From Microbacterium sp. YJN-G (GTDB lineage: Bacteria > Actinomycetota > Actinomycetes > Actinomycetales > Microbacteriaceae): DNA of 64,000 bases. Each line of letters opens with the position of its first letter. Within the stretch, counting starts at the first letter, position 1. Below the pieces are notes generated by a model. That model worked only from the letters and a program-made list of their open reading frames with translations, searched no databases and was not told where the DNA came from. The DNA lies in NCBI RefSeq assembly GCF_015040615.1, contig NZ_CP060402.1:1612001-1676000 (forward strand). The letters run 5' to 3'. A program made the position numbers and the translations under genes. Positions 52,431 to 62,473 of this stretch are shown here, in pieces.

Positions 52431-53738
52431 ATGAACGTCCAGATCACCGGGACCACCGCGGCCGAGATCGCGGACAGCGTGCGCGCGCTGCGGGAACGCG
52501 GGATGCTGCGCCCCGGCGACACCCTCCCGCCCGTACGGGAGCTGGCCGGCGTGCTCGGCGTCAACCGCAACACCGCCGTCGCCGCGTACCGGCAGCTCGC
52601 GCAGGCGGGACTCGTCGTCTCCCGCGGGCGCGGCGGCACCCTGATCGCCGGTGGCGAGCACGTCGCCCAGGAGGGGGTCGCCGCCGACACCGTGCTGCAC
52701 GACATCGGATCGGGCAACCCCGATCCGCGGCTCATCCCCGACCCCACCCCGGCACTCAGCAGGATCGTCGGGCGCCCCGTGCTGTACGGAGAGCCGGTCA
52801 TCGACCCGGGCCTGGAGGCGTGGGCACGCGAGTGGATCCTCGCCGACCTGCCACGTGACGATCTGCGCATCACCGTCACCAGCGGCGCGGTCGACGCGGT
52901 CGAGCGGCTGCTGGCGCAGGCGCTCACCCGCGACGACGCCGTCGCGCTGGAAGACCCGTGCTTCCTGGCCAGCATCCACACCGTCCGTCTCGGCGGCTAC
53001 CGGGCGGTGCCGGTGCCCGTCGACGACGAGGGCATGACGGTCGAAGGTCTGCAGGCGGCTCTGGATGCCGGTGTCCGGGCCATCATCAGCACCCCGCGCG
53101 CCCAGAATCCGACCGGCGTGAGCCTCTCCCCCGCCCGCGCCGAGGCACTGCGCGAGGTGCTGCGCCCGCACCCGTACGTGCTCATCATCGAGGACGATCA
53201 CTTCTCGATGCTCTCCGCGCATCGCTACGCGTCGCTGATCGGTCCCGAGCACCGCCGCTACGCGCTGCTGCGATCGGTGTCGAAGTTCCTCGGGCCCGAC
53301 ATGTGCCTCGCGCTCGCCGCGACCGACCCGACCACGGCCGAACGTCTGGCGATGCGGCTGAACCCGGGGACGACGTGGGTGAGTCACCTGCTGCAGCGCC
53401 TCGCTCATGCGCAGCTCGCCGACCCCGGCATCCGCTCCCGCATCGAAGAGGCGGCTGCACACTACGCCGCGCGCAACGCCGCCTTCACCCGAGCGCTCAC
53501 CGAGCGCGGCATCGTCACGCACTCCTCCGACGGACTGAGCCTGTGGGTGCGGCTCGATGTTCCCGCCCGGGTCGCCGCCGAGCGCATGATGCGCCGCGGC
53601 TGGCTGGTGCGCACGGGCGACGAGTTCCGCATCGACGAGACCTCGCCGGCGTCCGAGCACCTGCGCCTGACGGTGCACGACCTGAGCGACGCCGACACGC
53701 AGCGGCTGCTCGATGACATCGAGGCGGCCACGCGCTGA
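52431..53738 (+). CDS. pdxR: MocR-type regulator PdxR (GntR HTH + aminotransferase domain)
   Basis: 435 residues. GntR-like winged helix at 1-70 (PPVRELAGVLGVNRNTAVAAYRQLAQAG), then a type I aminotransferase fold with the PLP lysine in LLRSVSKFLGPD (about 285) and IISTPRAQNPTG. MocR proteins of this kind sense PLP and control pdxST; divergence from pdxS supports that role. ATG with no room for a Shine-Dalgarno after the -10 box. Confidence 0.9.
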   Translation: MNVQITGTTAAEIADSVRALRERGMLRPGDTLPPVRELAGVLGVNRNTAVAAYRQLAQAGLVVSRGRGGTLIAGGEHVAQEGVAADTVLHDIGSGNPDPRLIPDPTPALSRIVGRPVLYGEPVIDPGLEAWAREWILADLPRDDLRITVTSGAVDAVERLLAQALTRDDAVALEDPCFLASIHTVRLGGYRAVPVPVDDEGMTVEGLQAALDAGVRAIISTPRAQNPTGVSLSPARAEALREVLRPHPYVLIIEDDHFSMLSAHRYASLIGPEHRRYALLRSVSKFLGPDMCLALAATDPTTAERLAMRLNPGTTWVSHLLQRLAHAQLADPGIRSRIEEAAAHYAARNAAFTRALTERGIVTHSSDGLSLWVRLDVPARVAAERMMRRGWLVRTGDEFRIDETSPASEHLRLTVHDLSDADTQRLLDDIEAATR

Positions 53739-53769
53739 TCGGCATCCGGCCGGGTGAGAGGATGGCAGG

Positions 53770-54621
53770 ATGAAGATCCTCTCGATCCAGTCGGCCGTCG
53801 CGCACGGCCACGTCGGCAACTCGGCCGCCGTCTTCCCGCTGCAGCGCATCGGCGTCGAGGTGCTGCCGGTCTACACGGTGAACTTCTCGAACCACACCGG
53901 CTACGGCGCCTGGCGCGGTCCGATGATCGATCCGAGCGACGTGCGAGAGGTCGTCACCGGCATCGAGGAGCGCGGCGTCTTCCCGCAGATCGACGCGGTG
54001 CTCAGCGGCTACCAGGGCGGCGAGGGCATCGCCGACGTCATCATCGACGCCGTCGCGCGGGTGAAGGCCGCCAACCCGGATGCCGTGTACGCGTGCGACC
54101 CGGTGATGGGCAACGCCAAGTCCGGATGCTTCGTGGCTCCCGCCATCCCGGTGCTGCTGCGCGACAAGGTCGTGCCCGTGGCCGACATCATCACGCCCAA
54201 CCAGTTCGAACTCGGCTTCCTCACCGGCACCGAGCCGTCAGATCTCCAGTCCACGCTCGCCTCGGTCGACGCCGCACGCGCGATGGGCCCGTCGACCGTG
54301 CTGGTGACCTCCGTCGAGCGTCCCGACTGCGAGGAGGGCACGATCGAGATGCTCGCGGTCGACGACAAGGGCGCCTGGCTCGTGGCGACCCCGCAACTGC
54401 CGATGAAGGCGAACGGATCGGGCGATGTGACCGCGGCGCTGTTCACCGCGCACTACGTCTCCACCGGCGATGCGAAGGCGGCGCTCGAGCGCACCGTGTC
54501 GAGCGTGTTCGATCTGCTGCAGCGCACCCTGGACTCGGGAGACCGCGAGCTGCAGCTCATCGAGTCGCAGGAGTTCTACGCGCACCCGCGTCTGCAGTTC
54601 ACGGCACGCCAGGTGCGCTGA
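53770..54621 (+). CDS. pdxY: pyridoxal kinase
   Basis: Salvages pyridoxal to PLP; ribokinase-like fold. 283 residues. ILSIQSAVAHGHVGNSAAVF at the start, GYGAWRG, CDPVMGNAKSGCFV, and the catalytic KANGSGDVTAALF near the C-terminus. 31 nt after pdxR and probably co-transcribed, so synthesis (pdxST) and salvage sit under one locus. Confidence 0.95.
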   Translation: MKILSIQSAVAHGHVGNSAAVFPLQRIGVEVLPVYTVNFSNHTGYGAWRGPMIDPSDVREVVTGIEERGVFPQIDAVLSGYQGGEGIADVIIDAVARVKAANPDAVYACDPVMGNAKSGCFVAPAIPVLLRDKVVPVADIITPNQFELGFLTGTEPSDLQSTLASVDAARAMGPSTVLVTSVERPDCEEGTIEMLAVDDKGAWLVATPQLPMKANGSGDVTAALFTAHYVSTGDAKAALERTVSSVFDLLQRTLDSGDRELQLIESQEFYAHPRLQFTARQVR

Positions 54622-54660
54622 ACCACCAGGTGCGCTGACCTCGGAGCCCACCGAGGGACG

Positions 54661-55269
54661 TCAGCCCGGGTAGGCCGTCGTGAAGGCGGCCTGCCAGGCA
54701 TCCGTGTCGGCCGGGCACAGGTACGACGCGCTGAAGACCGACATCGAGGCGATGTTGCGCTCGTACAGGGCGGCCCGCTCGGGCGACGCGTCCGCGGGGA
54801 TCAGCTCTGCCGTCAGCGGCGACGACACGATCAGCCGCTTCAGCATGGGGGCATCGATCCTGTGCTGATTGAGGATGCCCGTCTCGCACGTGTCCGATCC
54901 CAGCGCGAGCAGGATCGATTCGGTCCGCTCATCCCAGACCTCGCCCTGCTGCTCGGTCCATTCCTTCTGCGCCTGCACCAGAGCCCTCTGAGCGTCGGTC
55001 TTCGCGGTGAGGGGCCGGCTGCCCTCGAAGCCCTGTTCGGCGAAGAACGCATCCCGCTCGGCGAAGGCATCCTCCATCTCCGGGTCTTCGAAGGCCGTCC
55101 CCGACGTGGGATCGGGTGACGGAGATGATGATGCCGCAGTCGCCGGCGGTGCGGACTCGTCAGCCGTGCCGGCGGTGCACCCCGCCAGGACGGCGATGGC
55201 GATCGCCGCCGTCGCGACGACTCCGGCGATCCGGGTGCCCGGTGATGGACGGCAGAATACAGCGACCAT
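54661..55269 (-). CDS. putative lipoprotein, unknown function
   Basis: 202 residues. Signal peptide ending VLAGC (lipobox, Cys about 31), then a Ser/Pro/Thr-rich linker and a domain with charged helices (DAFAERDAFFAEQGFEG, RALVQAQKEWTEQQGEVWDER) and two Cys (DTCETG, YLCPAD) likely in a disulphide. No family recognised. Monocistronic, convergent with pdxY. Confidence 0.8.
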   Translation of the reverse strand: MVAVFCRPSPGTRIAGVVATAAIAIAVLAGCTAGTADESAPPATAASSSPSPDPTSGTAFEDPEMEDAFAERDAFFAEQGFEGSRPLTAKTDAQRALVQAQKEWTEQQGEVWDERTESILLALGSDTCETGILNQHRIDAPMLKRLIVSSPLTAELIPADASPERAALYERNIASMSVFSASYLCPADTDAWQAAFTTAYPG

Positions 55270-55322
55270 GGTTCCCCCCTGAGAATCTGTGCTCTCAGTC
55301 TGTCACCGGGAACGCTGCGGAT

Positions 55323-55874
55323 TCAGTTGTCCACAGGCCACGCGTGCGCGACAGCCTGCCGCACCTCGCCGAGCAGCTGCGGCAGCGCCTTGGTCTTCGC
55401 GATGATCGGGAAGAAGTTCGCGTCCGACGTCCAACGAGGCACGATGTGCTGGTGCAGGTGCGAGTCCACACCGGCGCCGGCGATCGCTCCCTGGTTCATG
55501 CCGAGGTTGAACCCGTCGCACCGCGAGACCTCGCGCAGCACCCGCATCCCGGTCTGGGTGAGGGCGCCGATCTCGGCGACCTCCTCGTCCGTCGCCTGGT
55601 CGTAGGTCGCGATGTGGCGGTACGGGCACACCAGGAGATGTCCGGAGTTGTACGGGAACAGGTTCAGCAGCACGAAAGCCGTTTCGCCACGTGCGACGAT
55701 CAGCCGCTCCGGGTCTGGATGCTTCGGCGCCTCGCAGAACGGGCACTGCTCGCGCAGCACCTCGGGGCCCGCCTGGATGTACGCCATCCGGTGCGGGGTC
55801 CACAGCCGCTGGAACTCGTCCGGCACGCCGGCCAGGTGCCCGCCGTCCTCGACGGGCCTCTCGTGCTCATCCAT
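55323..55874 (-). CDS. HIT family protein, Ap4A phosphorylase-like
   Basis: 183 residues with the histidine triad HLHQHIVPR at about 148-156 and a CPFC pair near residue 45, the pattern of actinobacterial diadenosine tetraphosphate phosphorylases. Acts on dinucleoside polyphosphates or AMP derivatives; exact substrate uncertain. Directly downstream of thrS (36-nt gap), which fits since synthetases produce Ap4A. Confidence 0.9.
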   Translation of the reverse strand: MDEHERPVEDGGHLAGVPDEFQRLWTPHRMAYIQAGPEVLREQCPFCEAPKHPDPERLIVARGETAFVLLNLFPYNSGHLLVCPYRHIATYDQATDEEVAEIGALTQTGMRVLREVSRCDGFNLGMNQGAIAGAGVDSHLHQHIVPRWTSDANFFPIIAKTKALPQLLGEVRQAVAHAWPVDN

Positions 55875-55910
55875 GGGCCGCCTCCCGAGCGGGCGCAGTC
55901 AGACGGAGCA

Positions 55911-57923
55911 TCACGCCAGATCCTCGGAGGTCATCACCCGCGCATGGGCGGCGATGGCGGCGCGGATGCGGTCGACCGCGGCGGTGATCGGCACGCCGTT
56001 CTCCTGCGAACCGTCGCGGAAGCGGAACGAGACCGTGCCTGCGGCGCGATCCTGCTCCCCCGCGATGAGGATCAGCGGCACCTTGCCGGTGGTGTGGTTG
56101 CGGATCTTCTTCTGCATCCGGTCGTCGGAGTGGTCGACGTCGGCGCGGACGCCGGCGGCGCGCAGCTGGCCGATCACGTCGTCGAGATAATCGGCGTACT
56201 GGTCTGCCACCGGAACCCCGACGACCTGCACAGGGGCCAGCCACAGCGGGAAGTCGCCCGCGTAGTGCTCGAGCAGGATGGCGAAGAAGCGCTCCACCGA
56301 GCCCAGCAGGGCGCGGTGGATCATGACCGGCCGGTGCTTGGCGCCGTCGGAGCCGGTGTACTCCAGCTCGAAGCGCTCGGGCTGGTTGAAGTCGAGCTGG
56401 ATGGTCGACATCTGCCAGGTGCGGCCGATGGCATCCCGTGCCTGCACCGAGATCTTCGGGCCGTAGAAGGCGGCGCCGCCCGGGTCGGCGACGAGCTCGA
56501 GGCCCGATTCGAGGGCGACCTCGCGCAGGGTCTCGATCGCGGTCGACCACTGCTCGGGCTCGCCGAGGAACTTCGGGTTGCCCTCCTCGTTGGTCGACAG
56601 CTCGAGGTAGAAGTCGTTCAGCCCGTAGTCGCGCAGCAGCTCGAGCACGAGATTGAGGTTGGTGGCGAGCTCCTCGCGCACCTGGTCCTGCGTGACGTAG
56701 ATGTGGGCGTCGTCCTGGGTCAGGCCGCGCACGCGGGTGAGGCCCGAGAGGGTGCCGCTCTTCTCGTAGCGGTACACCGTGCCGAACTCGGCCAGACGCA
56801 GCGGCAGTTCGCGGTAGCTGCGTCCGCGGGCGCGGTAGATGAGGTTGTGGAACGGGCAGTTCATGGGCTTGAGGTAGTAGTCCTGGCCCTGGCGGGTGAC
56901 GTTGCCCTCGTCGTCGACGACCTCATCGAGGTGCATCGGGGGGAACATGCCGTCGGCGTAGGTCTGCAGGTGGCCCGAGGTCTGGAACAGGTCCTTCTTG
57001 GTGATGTGCGGGCTGTTCACCACGTCGTAGCCGTTGCGCAGCAGATGACGGCGCAGGTTCTCCTCGATCTCGTAGCGGATGATGCCGCCCTTGGGGTGGA
57101 ACACCGCCAGTCCCGAGCCGATCTCGTCGGGGAACGAGAAGAGGTCCATCTCGACGCCCAGCCTGCGGTGGTCGCGCCGCTCGGCCTCGGCGAGGCGCTC
57201 CTGGTAGGCGCGCAGTTCGTCCTTGCTGGGCCACGCGGTGCCGTAGATGCGCTGCAGCTGCGGGTTCTTCTCGCTGCCGCGCCAGTAGGCGGCGGCGACG
57301 CGGGTGAGGTCCCAGCCGTTGCCGAGCATGCGGGTGCTGGGCACGTGCGGGCCGCGGCAGAGGTCCTTCCAGGCGACCTCGCCGTCCTTGGTGACGTTGT
57401 CGTAGATGGTCAGCTCGCCGGCTCCGACCTCGACGGATGCCCCTTCGGCCGCATCCGCACCGGAACCGGGTCCCCCCGCGAGGTCGATCAGCTCGAGCTT
57501 GAACGGCTCGTTCGCGAGCTCGGCACGGGCCTCGTCCTCGGTGACGACGCGGCGGGTGAAGCGCTGGCCGTCGCGGACGATGCGCTGCATCTCCTTCGAG
57601 ATGGCCTTGAGGTCCTCGGGGGTGAACGGCTCGTCGACGCCGAAGTCGTAGTAGAAGCCGTCGGTGATGAACGGGCCGATGCCGAGGTTCGCACTCGGGC
57701 GGATACGCTGCACCGCCTGCGCGAGCACGTGCGCCGTGGAGTGGCGCAGGATGTCGAGGCCGGCAGGGCTGTCGAGGCTGACCGGTTCGACCACGTCGGT
57801 CTCGGTGATGGTGGCCGCGAGGTCCTTGAGCACGCCGTTGACGCGCATGGCGATGACGGAACGATCGGTGAACAGGGCGAAGCCATCGCGCTTCTCGACG
57901 CGGGGCTGGGCGATGTCTGACAC
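55911..57923 (-). CDS. thrS: threonyl-tRNA synthetase
   Basis: 670 residues. A short TGS-like N-terminus, the editing-region motif [15 protein letters not shown], class II core with zinc-binding [19 protein letters not shown]-type motif 2 as [19 protein letters not shown], motif 3 near [12 protein letters not shown], and an anticodon-binding domain at about 560-670. GTG start after GGAGAATCCCC. A Thr-rich leader peptide and hairpins occupy the 135 nt upstream. Confidence 0.97.
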   Translation of the reverse strand: MSDIAQPRVEKRDGFALFTDRSVIAMRVNGVLKDLAATITETDVVEPVSLDSPAGLDILRHSTAHVLAQAVQRIRPSANLGIGPFITDGFYYDFGVDEPFTPEDLKAISKEMQRIVRDGQRFTRRVVTEDEARAELANEPFKLELIDLAGGPGSGADAAEGASVEVGAGELTIYDNVTKDGEVAWKDLCRGPHVPSTRMLGNGWDLTRVAAAYWRGSEKNPQLQRIYGTAWPSKDELRAYQERLAEAERRDHRRLGVEMDLFSFPDEIGSGLAVFHPKGGIIRYEIEENLRRHLLRNGYDVVNSPHITKKDLFQTSGHLQTYADGMFPPMHLDEVVDDEGNVTRQGQDYYLKPMNCPFHNLIYRARGRSYRELPLRLAEFGTVYRYEKSGTLSGLTRVRGLTQDDAHIYVTQDQVREELATNLNLVLELLRDYGLNDFYLELSTNEEGNPKFLGEPEQWSTAIETLREVALESGLELVADPGGAAFYGPKISVQARDAIGRTWQMSTIQLDFNQPERFELEYTGSDGAKHRPVMIHRALLGSVERFFAILLEHYAGDFPLWLAPVQVVGVPVADQYADYLDDVIGQLRAAGVRADVDHSDDRMQKKIRNHTTGKVPLILIAGEQDRAAGTVSFRFRDGSQENGVPITAAVDRIRAAIAAHARVMTSEDLA

Positions 57924-57964
57924 GGGGATTCTCCAGATTGACGATGGAATGAGGCGACTCAGCT

Positions 57965-57989
57965 GCGGGCGCGGCCGCGCCCTGCCCGC
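57965..57989 (-). promoter_or_regulatory. attenuator-type hairpins before thrS
   Basis: GGGCGC-GGCC-GCGCCC (57967-57982) forms one hairpin; GCGGGC (57984-57989) can instead pair with GCCCGC (57965-57970). A third partner, CGGGCGC in the leader peptide codons 20-22 (57994-58000), is complementary to GCGCCCG (57966-57972). Competing structures fit attenuation. No T-run. Confidence 0.55.
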
Positions 57990-58058
57990 TCAGGCGCCCG
58001 TAGTTCGCGTGACGACGCCCGTGACAGAGGTCACGAGAGGGGTCGCCAGGGATTCCAT
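57990..58058 (-). CDS. threonine-rich leader peptide of thrS
   Basis: 22 codons starting ATG and ending TGA, 66 nt before thrS. Six of 22 residues are Thr (6, 10, 13, 17, 19, 20) and five are Val. It starts 6 nt after a TAGACT -10 box, so the transcript is probably leaderless and the peptide is made as soon as RNA emerges. The pattern is that of a ribosome-stalling leader that senses charged tRNA-Thr. Too short to be a conventional gene; no alternative product is obvious. Confidence 0.65.
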   Translation of the reverse strand: MESLATPLVTSVTGVVTRTTGA

Positions 58059-58064
58059 GTCGCA

Positions 58065-58070
58065 AGTCTA
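58065..58070 (-). promoter_or_regulatory. -10 box of the thrS transcript
   Basis: TAGACT on the minus strand, 6 nt before the leader-peptide ATG. No good -35 hexamer at 17-18 bp (GCGGCC). Matches the TANACT boxes found before other leaderless starts in this window. Confidence 0.5.
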
Positions 58071-58146
58071 CGCCGACGCGCGTTCCCGGCCGCCACGGCC
58101 TGCGATGAGGGCCGACGCCGCGTCCCCGCATGCGTCTCCGCGGGGA

Positions 58147-59070
58147 TCACCGATCCCGGCGCGGCGCCTCGCCCAGCCAGCCCCGCCGACGGAACTCGAA
58201 GACGGCGATCACATCCAGCACGGCGGTGATCCCGAGGATGACGGCCCAGCCGCCGGGGGTGTGCAGCAGCGGCATGTCCTTGAAGTTCATGCCGTAGATC
58301 CCGCCGACCACGGTCGGGATCGCCAGCAGCGCCGCCACGGCCGCGATCGTGCGCATGTCCTGGTTCTGCCGCGAGGACACGTTGCTCTCGTGGCTGGAGA
58401 CCACGGCATCCAGGGCGAGACGCTGGCTCGCGAGCAGATCGGCGAGGGCGTCCAGGTCGTTGTGCATGTGCTGCAGGTACGGCTGCAGGGCGTCATCCTC
58501 GTCGAGCAGGTCGAGTGCCTCGCGCGGCGCGGTGTCGATGGCCTTGGCGAGTGCCGAGACGGCCCGGTCGACACGGCCGATCCTCCGGCGCAGCCGGTAG
58601 ATGCGCTCATGATCCTCGAGCACGGAGTCGTCGAAGACCTCGGCCTCGACGCCGTCGAGTTCGTCCTCGATGGCGCGGACGGCGTGGACGTAATCGTGCA
58701 CCACCGCCTCGAGGATGCGGTAGGCGGCACGTAGCGGCGTATCGGTGGGGAGCTCCTCATTGGCGGTGGCACCGCGGATGATCGGGCGCAGCGACCGCAC
58801 GCGCCCGTCTTCGCTGCGCTGAATCGTCAGGATCCGATGGGCGCCGATGAGCACCACGATCTCGTCGGGGCGGCCCGAGACGCTCTTGGGATCGAGGTCC
58901 CAGATGCTGAAGAGCAGATGCCCGCCGAGGGCTTCGATCTTCGGCGGCTGACGGCCCTCCTGCGCGTCTTCGCGCGCTGCGGGGTGGACCCGCAGCGCGC
59001 GAAGACGTTCAGCGATCTCCTGCTCGTCGGGAGCGATGTACTCCTCCCACGAGAAGGGTTCGTCGGTCAC
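58147..59070 (-). CDS. CorA family magnesium/divalent cation channel
   Basis: 307 residues from GTG 59070. Large cytoplasmic N-terminal domain with long helices (ERIYRLRRRIGRVDRAVSAL), then two C-terminal spans with the pore signature YGMNFKDMP between them. Pentameric Mg2+/Co2+ channel. The GTG overlaps the stop of a 54-codon membrane protein (GTGA), so the two are coupled. Confidence 0.92.
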   Translation of the reverse strand: MTDEPFSWEEYIAPDEQEIAERLRALRVHPAAREDAQEGRQPPKIEALGGHLLFSIWDLDPKSVSGRPDEIVVLIGAHRILTIQRSEDGRVRSLRPIIRGATANEELPTDTPLRAAYRILEAVVHDYVHAVRAIEDELDGVEAEVFDDSVLEDHERIYRLRRRIGRVDRAVSALAKAIDTAPREALDLLDEDDALQPYLQHMHNDLDALADLLASQRLALDAVVSSHESNVSSRQNQDMRTIAAVAALLAIPTVVGGIYGMNFKDMPLLHTPGGWAVILGITAVLDVIAVFEFRRRGWLGEAPRRDR

Positions 59071-59231
59071 GTCGTGTTGCGGCCGGTCATGGCCCGGATC
59101 AGCCACGCGATCACGGCGAGGGCGAGCAGGACCAGCCCCACCCACAGCAGGAAGTTCAGCGACTGCACGAGGCCACCGGTGATCGCGAGCACGATCGCCA
59201 CGACGGCGATGATGATGAAGAGGATGTTCAC
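59067..59231 (-). CDS. small two-span membrane protein coupled to corA
   Basis: 54 residues from GTG 59231, with AAAGGAG 6 nt upstream. Two hydrophobic stretches (ILFIIIAVVAIVLAIT and FLLWVGLVLLALAVIAWLI) and a short polar tail ending MTGRNTT. Stop overlaps the corA start (GTGA). No family recognised; it could be an accessory to the CorA channel or just a small membrane protein of the DUF-type often found in actinobacteria. Confidence 0.75.
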   Translation of the reverse strand: MNILFIIIAVVAIVLAITGGLVQSLNFLLWVGLVLLALAVIAWLIRAMTGRNTT

Positions 59232-59378
59232 CTCGACTCCTTTCGTCAGGGCGCCACGCGCCTGTTGTGACTGACGTTACGGAGTGGCCGCCTTCGCGTG
59301 CAGGGGCTTGACGGCGGGCATCGCAGGTGGCTATGCATCCCCTGGATACGACGTAACCCCCGGAAATCCGGGGTTTCA

Positions 59379-60717
<1,339 letters not shown>

Positions 60718-60842
60718 CGAGTGGCTCACACGCTCCTACGCGGCGGCACTGCCGGCCACTGGCGCTGAGAACGTCGGATGCCGGCGCGCACGCCTGCGCC
60801 CGGGAAATGCAAAAACCCCGGCTGAACCGGGGTTTTCTCGTG

Positions 60843-60914
60843 TGCGCGATACTGGGATCGAACCAGTGACCTCTTCCGTGTCAGGGAAGCGCGCTACCGC
60901 TGCGCCAATCGCGC
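60843..60914 (-). tRNA. tRNA-Val (GAC)
   Basis: 72 nt. Acceptor GCGCGAT / ATCGCGC with discriminator A, anticodon stem CTTCC/GGAAG around loop CTGACAC (GAC, reading GUC), T arm ACTGG-TTCGATC-CCAGT. CCA is not encoded. Confidence 0.93.
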
Positions 60915-60942
60915 CTATGAAGGCGTATTCAGTTGTGCTGAG

Positions 60943-61013
60943 AGGTGGCGACGGGATTCGAACCCGTGTAAACGGCTTTGCAGGCCGGTGCCTAGCCACT
61001 CGGCCACGCCACC
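60943..61013 (-). tRNA. tRNA-Cys (GCA)
   Basis: 71 nt. Acceptor GGTGGCG / CGCCACC with discriminator T, anticodon loop CTGCAAA (GCA), T arm ACGGG-TTCGAAT-CCCGT. CCA not encoded. Confidence 0.94.
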
Positions 61014-61016
61014 GTA

Positions 61017-61042
61017 AGGTGGATTCGAACCCACATGCCGAA
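61017..61042 (-). other. possible tRNA T-arm relic
   Basis: Between tRNA-Gly and tRNA-Cys the minus strand reads TGTGGGTTCGAATCCACC, an intact TTCGAAT loop in a mismatched stem. No anticodon arm precedes it; instead there is a CCCC-TTCG-GGG hairpin (about 61041-61052). It may be a remnant of a lost or duplicated tRNA 3' half. Confidence 0.35.
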
Positions 61043-61066
61043 ACCCCGAAGGGGCTCCTGCATTCG

Positions 61067-61139
61067 AGCGGATGACGAGACTCGAACTCGCGACCCTCAC
61101 CTTGGCAAGGTGATGCGCTACCAACTGCGCTACATCCGC
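61067..61139 (-). tRNA. tRNA-Gly (GCC)
   Basis: 73 nt. Acceptor GCGGATG / CATCCGC, discriminator T, anticodon loop TTGCCAA (GCC), T arm GCGAG-TTCGAGT-CTCGT. First gene of a Gly-Cys-Val cluster on this strand. Confidence 0.94.
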
Positions 61140-61172
61140 ATTTCGTTGCCCGGCGTCCCGGGCACTTGAAAT

Positions 61173-61201
61173 ACATTAGCCCAGGATCGGCCCATCACCA
61201 A
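61173..61201 (-). promoter_or_regulatory. promoter of the tRNA-Gly/Cys/Val cluster
   Basis: TTGGTG (61201-61196), 17-bp spacer, TAATGT (61178-61173) on the minus strand, 34 nt before tRNA-Gly. Confidence 0.65.
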
Positions 61202-61338
61202 ACCGCGCCCCGCCGCCGGGCGTGTCACGCCTCTCCGCTCCCCTGACGCCACGCCCGGCCCGCCGTCCGGTGTCAGCGCGGGCCGCCGGATCGGGTATGC
61301 TCTTGATCTGTGCCACCGCGCACGACACAACATCACAG

Positions 61339-61411
61339 GGGCGATTGGCGCAGTTGGTAGCGCGCTTCCTTCACACGGAAGAGGTCATCGGTTCGAGTCC
61401 GGTATCGCCCA
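61339..61411 (+). tRNA. tRNA-Val (CAC)
   Basis: 73 nt. Acceptor GGGCGAT / ATCGCCC with discriminator A, anticodon loop TTCACAC (CAC, reading GUG), T arm ATCGG-TTCGAGT-CCGGT. Strikingly similar to the divergent tRNA-Val(GAC) over D and anticodon arms, suggesting an old inverted duplication. CCA not encoded. Confidence 0.94.
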
Positions 61412-61416
61412 CAGCC

Positions 61417-61460
61417 GAGAGGCCCGGAGTCACGCGAGAATCGCGGGCTCCGGGCCTCTC
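61417..61460. terminator. terminator after tRNA-Val (CAC), bidirectional
   Basis: GAGAGGCCCGGAG / CTCCGGGCCTCTC 13-bp perfect stem enclosing a second hairpin CGCGA-GAA-TCGCG. It lies between the tRNA and the convergent SPW-protein gene (14 nt after that stop) and so serves both. Confidence 0.85.
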
Positions 61461-61473
61461 TCCGTATCCGGGA

Positions 61474-61872
61474 TCAGGCGAGCGACCCCCTCGCTGCTGC
61501 GTCACCGCGGATCGTCTCGGGCGTCGGCTTGGACAGCAGCACGACGAGGATGACTGTGGCACCGACGACGACGTGCGGCAGCCAGACGTTCAGTGCCGCG
61601 TCGGCGAAGCCGAACAGCCACGGCGAGAGCGCCAGGAACGCGCTGGCCACGACGTCGAAGACCAGGTGCACCGGCATGGGGATGACACCGAACGGGCCCC
61701 ATTCGTACTTCGTGAAGAGGCTGTACACGATCAGCCCGACGCCGAGCACGATCGGGATCACGACGGCCGCGCCGCCGACAGCGGCGAAGCCGAACAGCCA
61801 GGGCGCCGCGATCAGCGCGATGCCGACCAGGTAGTCGAGAACACCGTGGACCTTGGTGGGGATGAAGCGCAT
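61474..61872 (-). CDS. SPW repeat membrane protein
   Basis: 132 residues from ATG 61872, AAGGAGG upstream. Four spans in two repeats, each with the S/A-P-W motif: ALIAAPWLFGF and LALSPWLFGF. VHGVLDYLVGIAL is typical of the family. Function unknown. The frame runs further upstream but without family sequence. Confidence 0.9.
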   Translation of the reverse strand: MRFIPTKVHGVLDYLVGIALIAAPWLFGFAAVGGAAVVIPIVLGVGLIVYSLFTKYEWGPFGVIPMPVHLVFDVVASAFLALSPWLFGFADAALNVWLPHVVVGATVILVVLLSKPTPETIRGDAAARGSLA

Positions 61873-61945
61873 GATTCCTCCTTCAGAACCGCCGCGGATG
61901 CGGCGTGAAGGTTGTTCGGAGCACTCTCCCAATCGGATGTGCCGG

Positions 61946-62419
61946 CTATGCCGCGACGACGAGTGCACGCAGGATGTCGAGCTGGCCGGTGTTCCAGGCC
62001 AGCTCACTGAGCACGTGCGTGTACAGGCTGCGCACGGTGCGCTCGCCGCGGCCGTGCACGATCTCGTCGAGGTCGCGCCCCGCCAGGTTCGTCCGGGCGA
62101 TGTCGCTGATGCGGCGGCACAGCGCGGTGACCGAAGCGATGCTGTCGACCTTGCGGGTCTTCCACGAGTTCGCGGTCGACACCGGCAGCCCCAGTGCGGG
62201 CCGGGTGGTTCCGTCGACCGCCTCGGCGAACCACACCCCCTCGACGAAGGCCGTGTGCCGCACGACGCCCAGCAGCGAGGGCCTGCCCGGAACGATCTCG
62301 GCCCGGGCCTGCTCCTCGGTGAGGCCGTCGAGGCTGCGCAGGATCAGCTCGCGGTACTGCTCGATCCGCGCCTCCAGATCCTCCCTGGCACCGAGCCCGG
62401 CGCCGTGATGATGGCTCAT
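61946..62419 (-). CDS. DinB/DUF664 family protein
   Basis: 157 residues, four-helix DinB-like fold: YRELILRSLDGLTEEQARAE, LLGVVRHTAFVEGVWF (first metal His), LYTHVLSELAWNTGQLDILR (late His residues). Metal-dependent enzymes of this group include thiol-dependent transferases; the substrate here is unknown. ATG 62419; in series with the MazF-like gene. Confidence 0.85.
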   Translation of the reverse strand: MSHHHGAGLGAREDLEARIEQYRELILRSLDGLTEEQARAEIVPGRPSLLGVVRHTAFVEGVWFAEAVDGTTRPALGLPVSTANSWKTRKVDSIASVTALCRRISDIARTNLAGRDLDEIVHGRGERTVRSLYTHVLSELAWNTGQLDILRALVVAA

Positions 62420-62473
62420 CGCTCCCCCTCCACCCGCATCCGCTCCGCGAAGCCGGCATCCGACGACTTCAGC

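Noticed and set aside
57984..58131. T-box riboswitch ahead of thrS
   Set aside because: No specifier-loop or conserved T-box sequence (TGGNACCGCG) is visible; the Thr-rich leader peptide explains the region better.
60736..61176. Protein-coding frames across the tRNA cluster
   Set aside because: They are read through tRNA genes and have no support.
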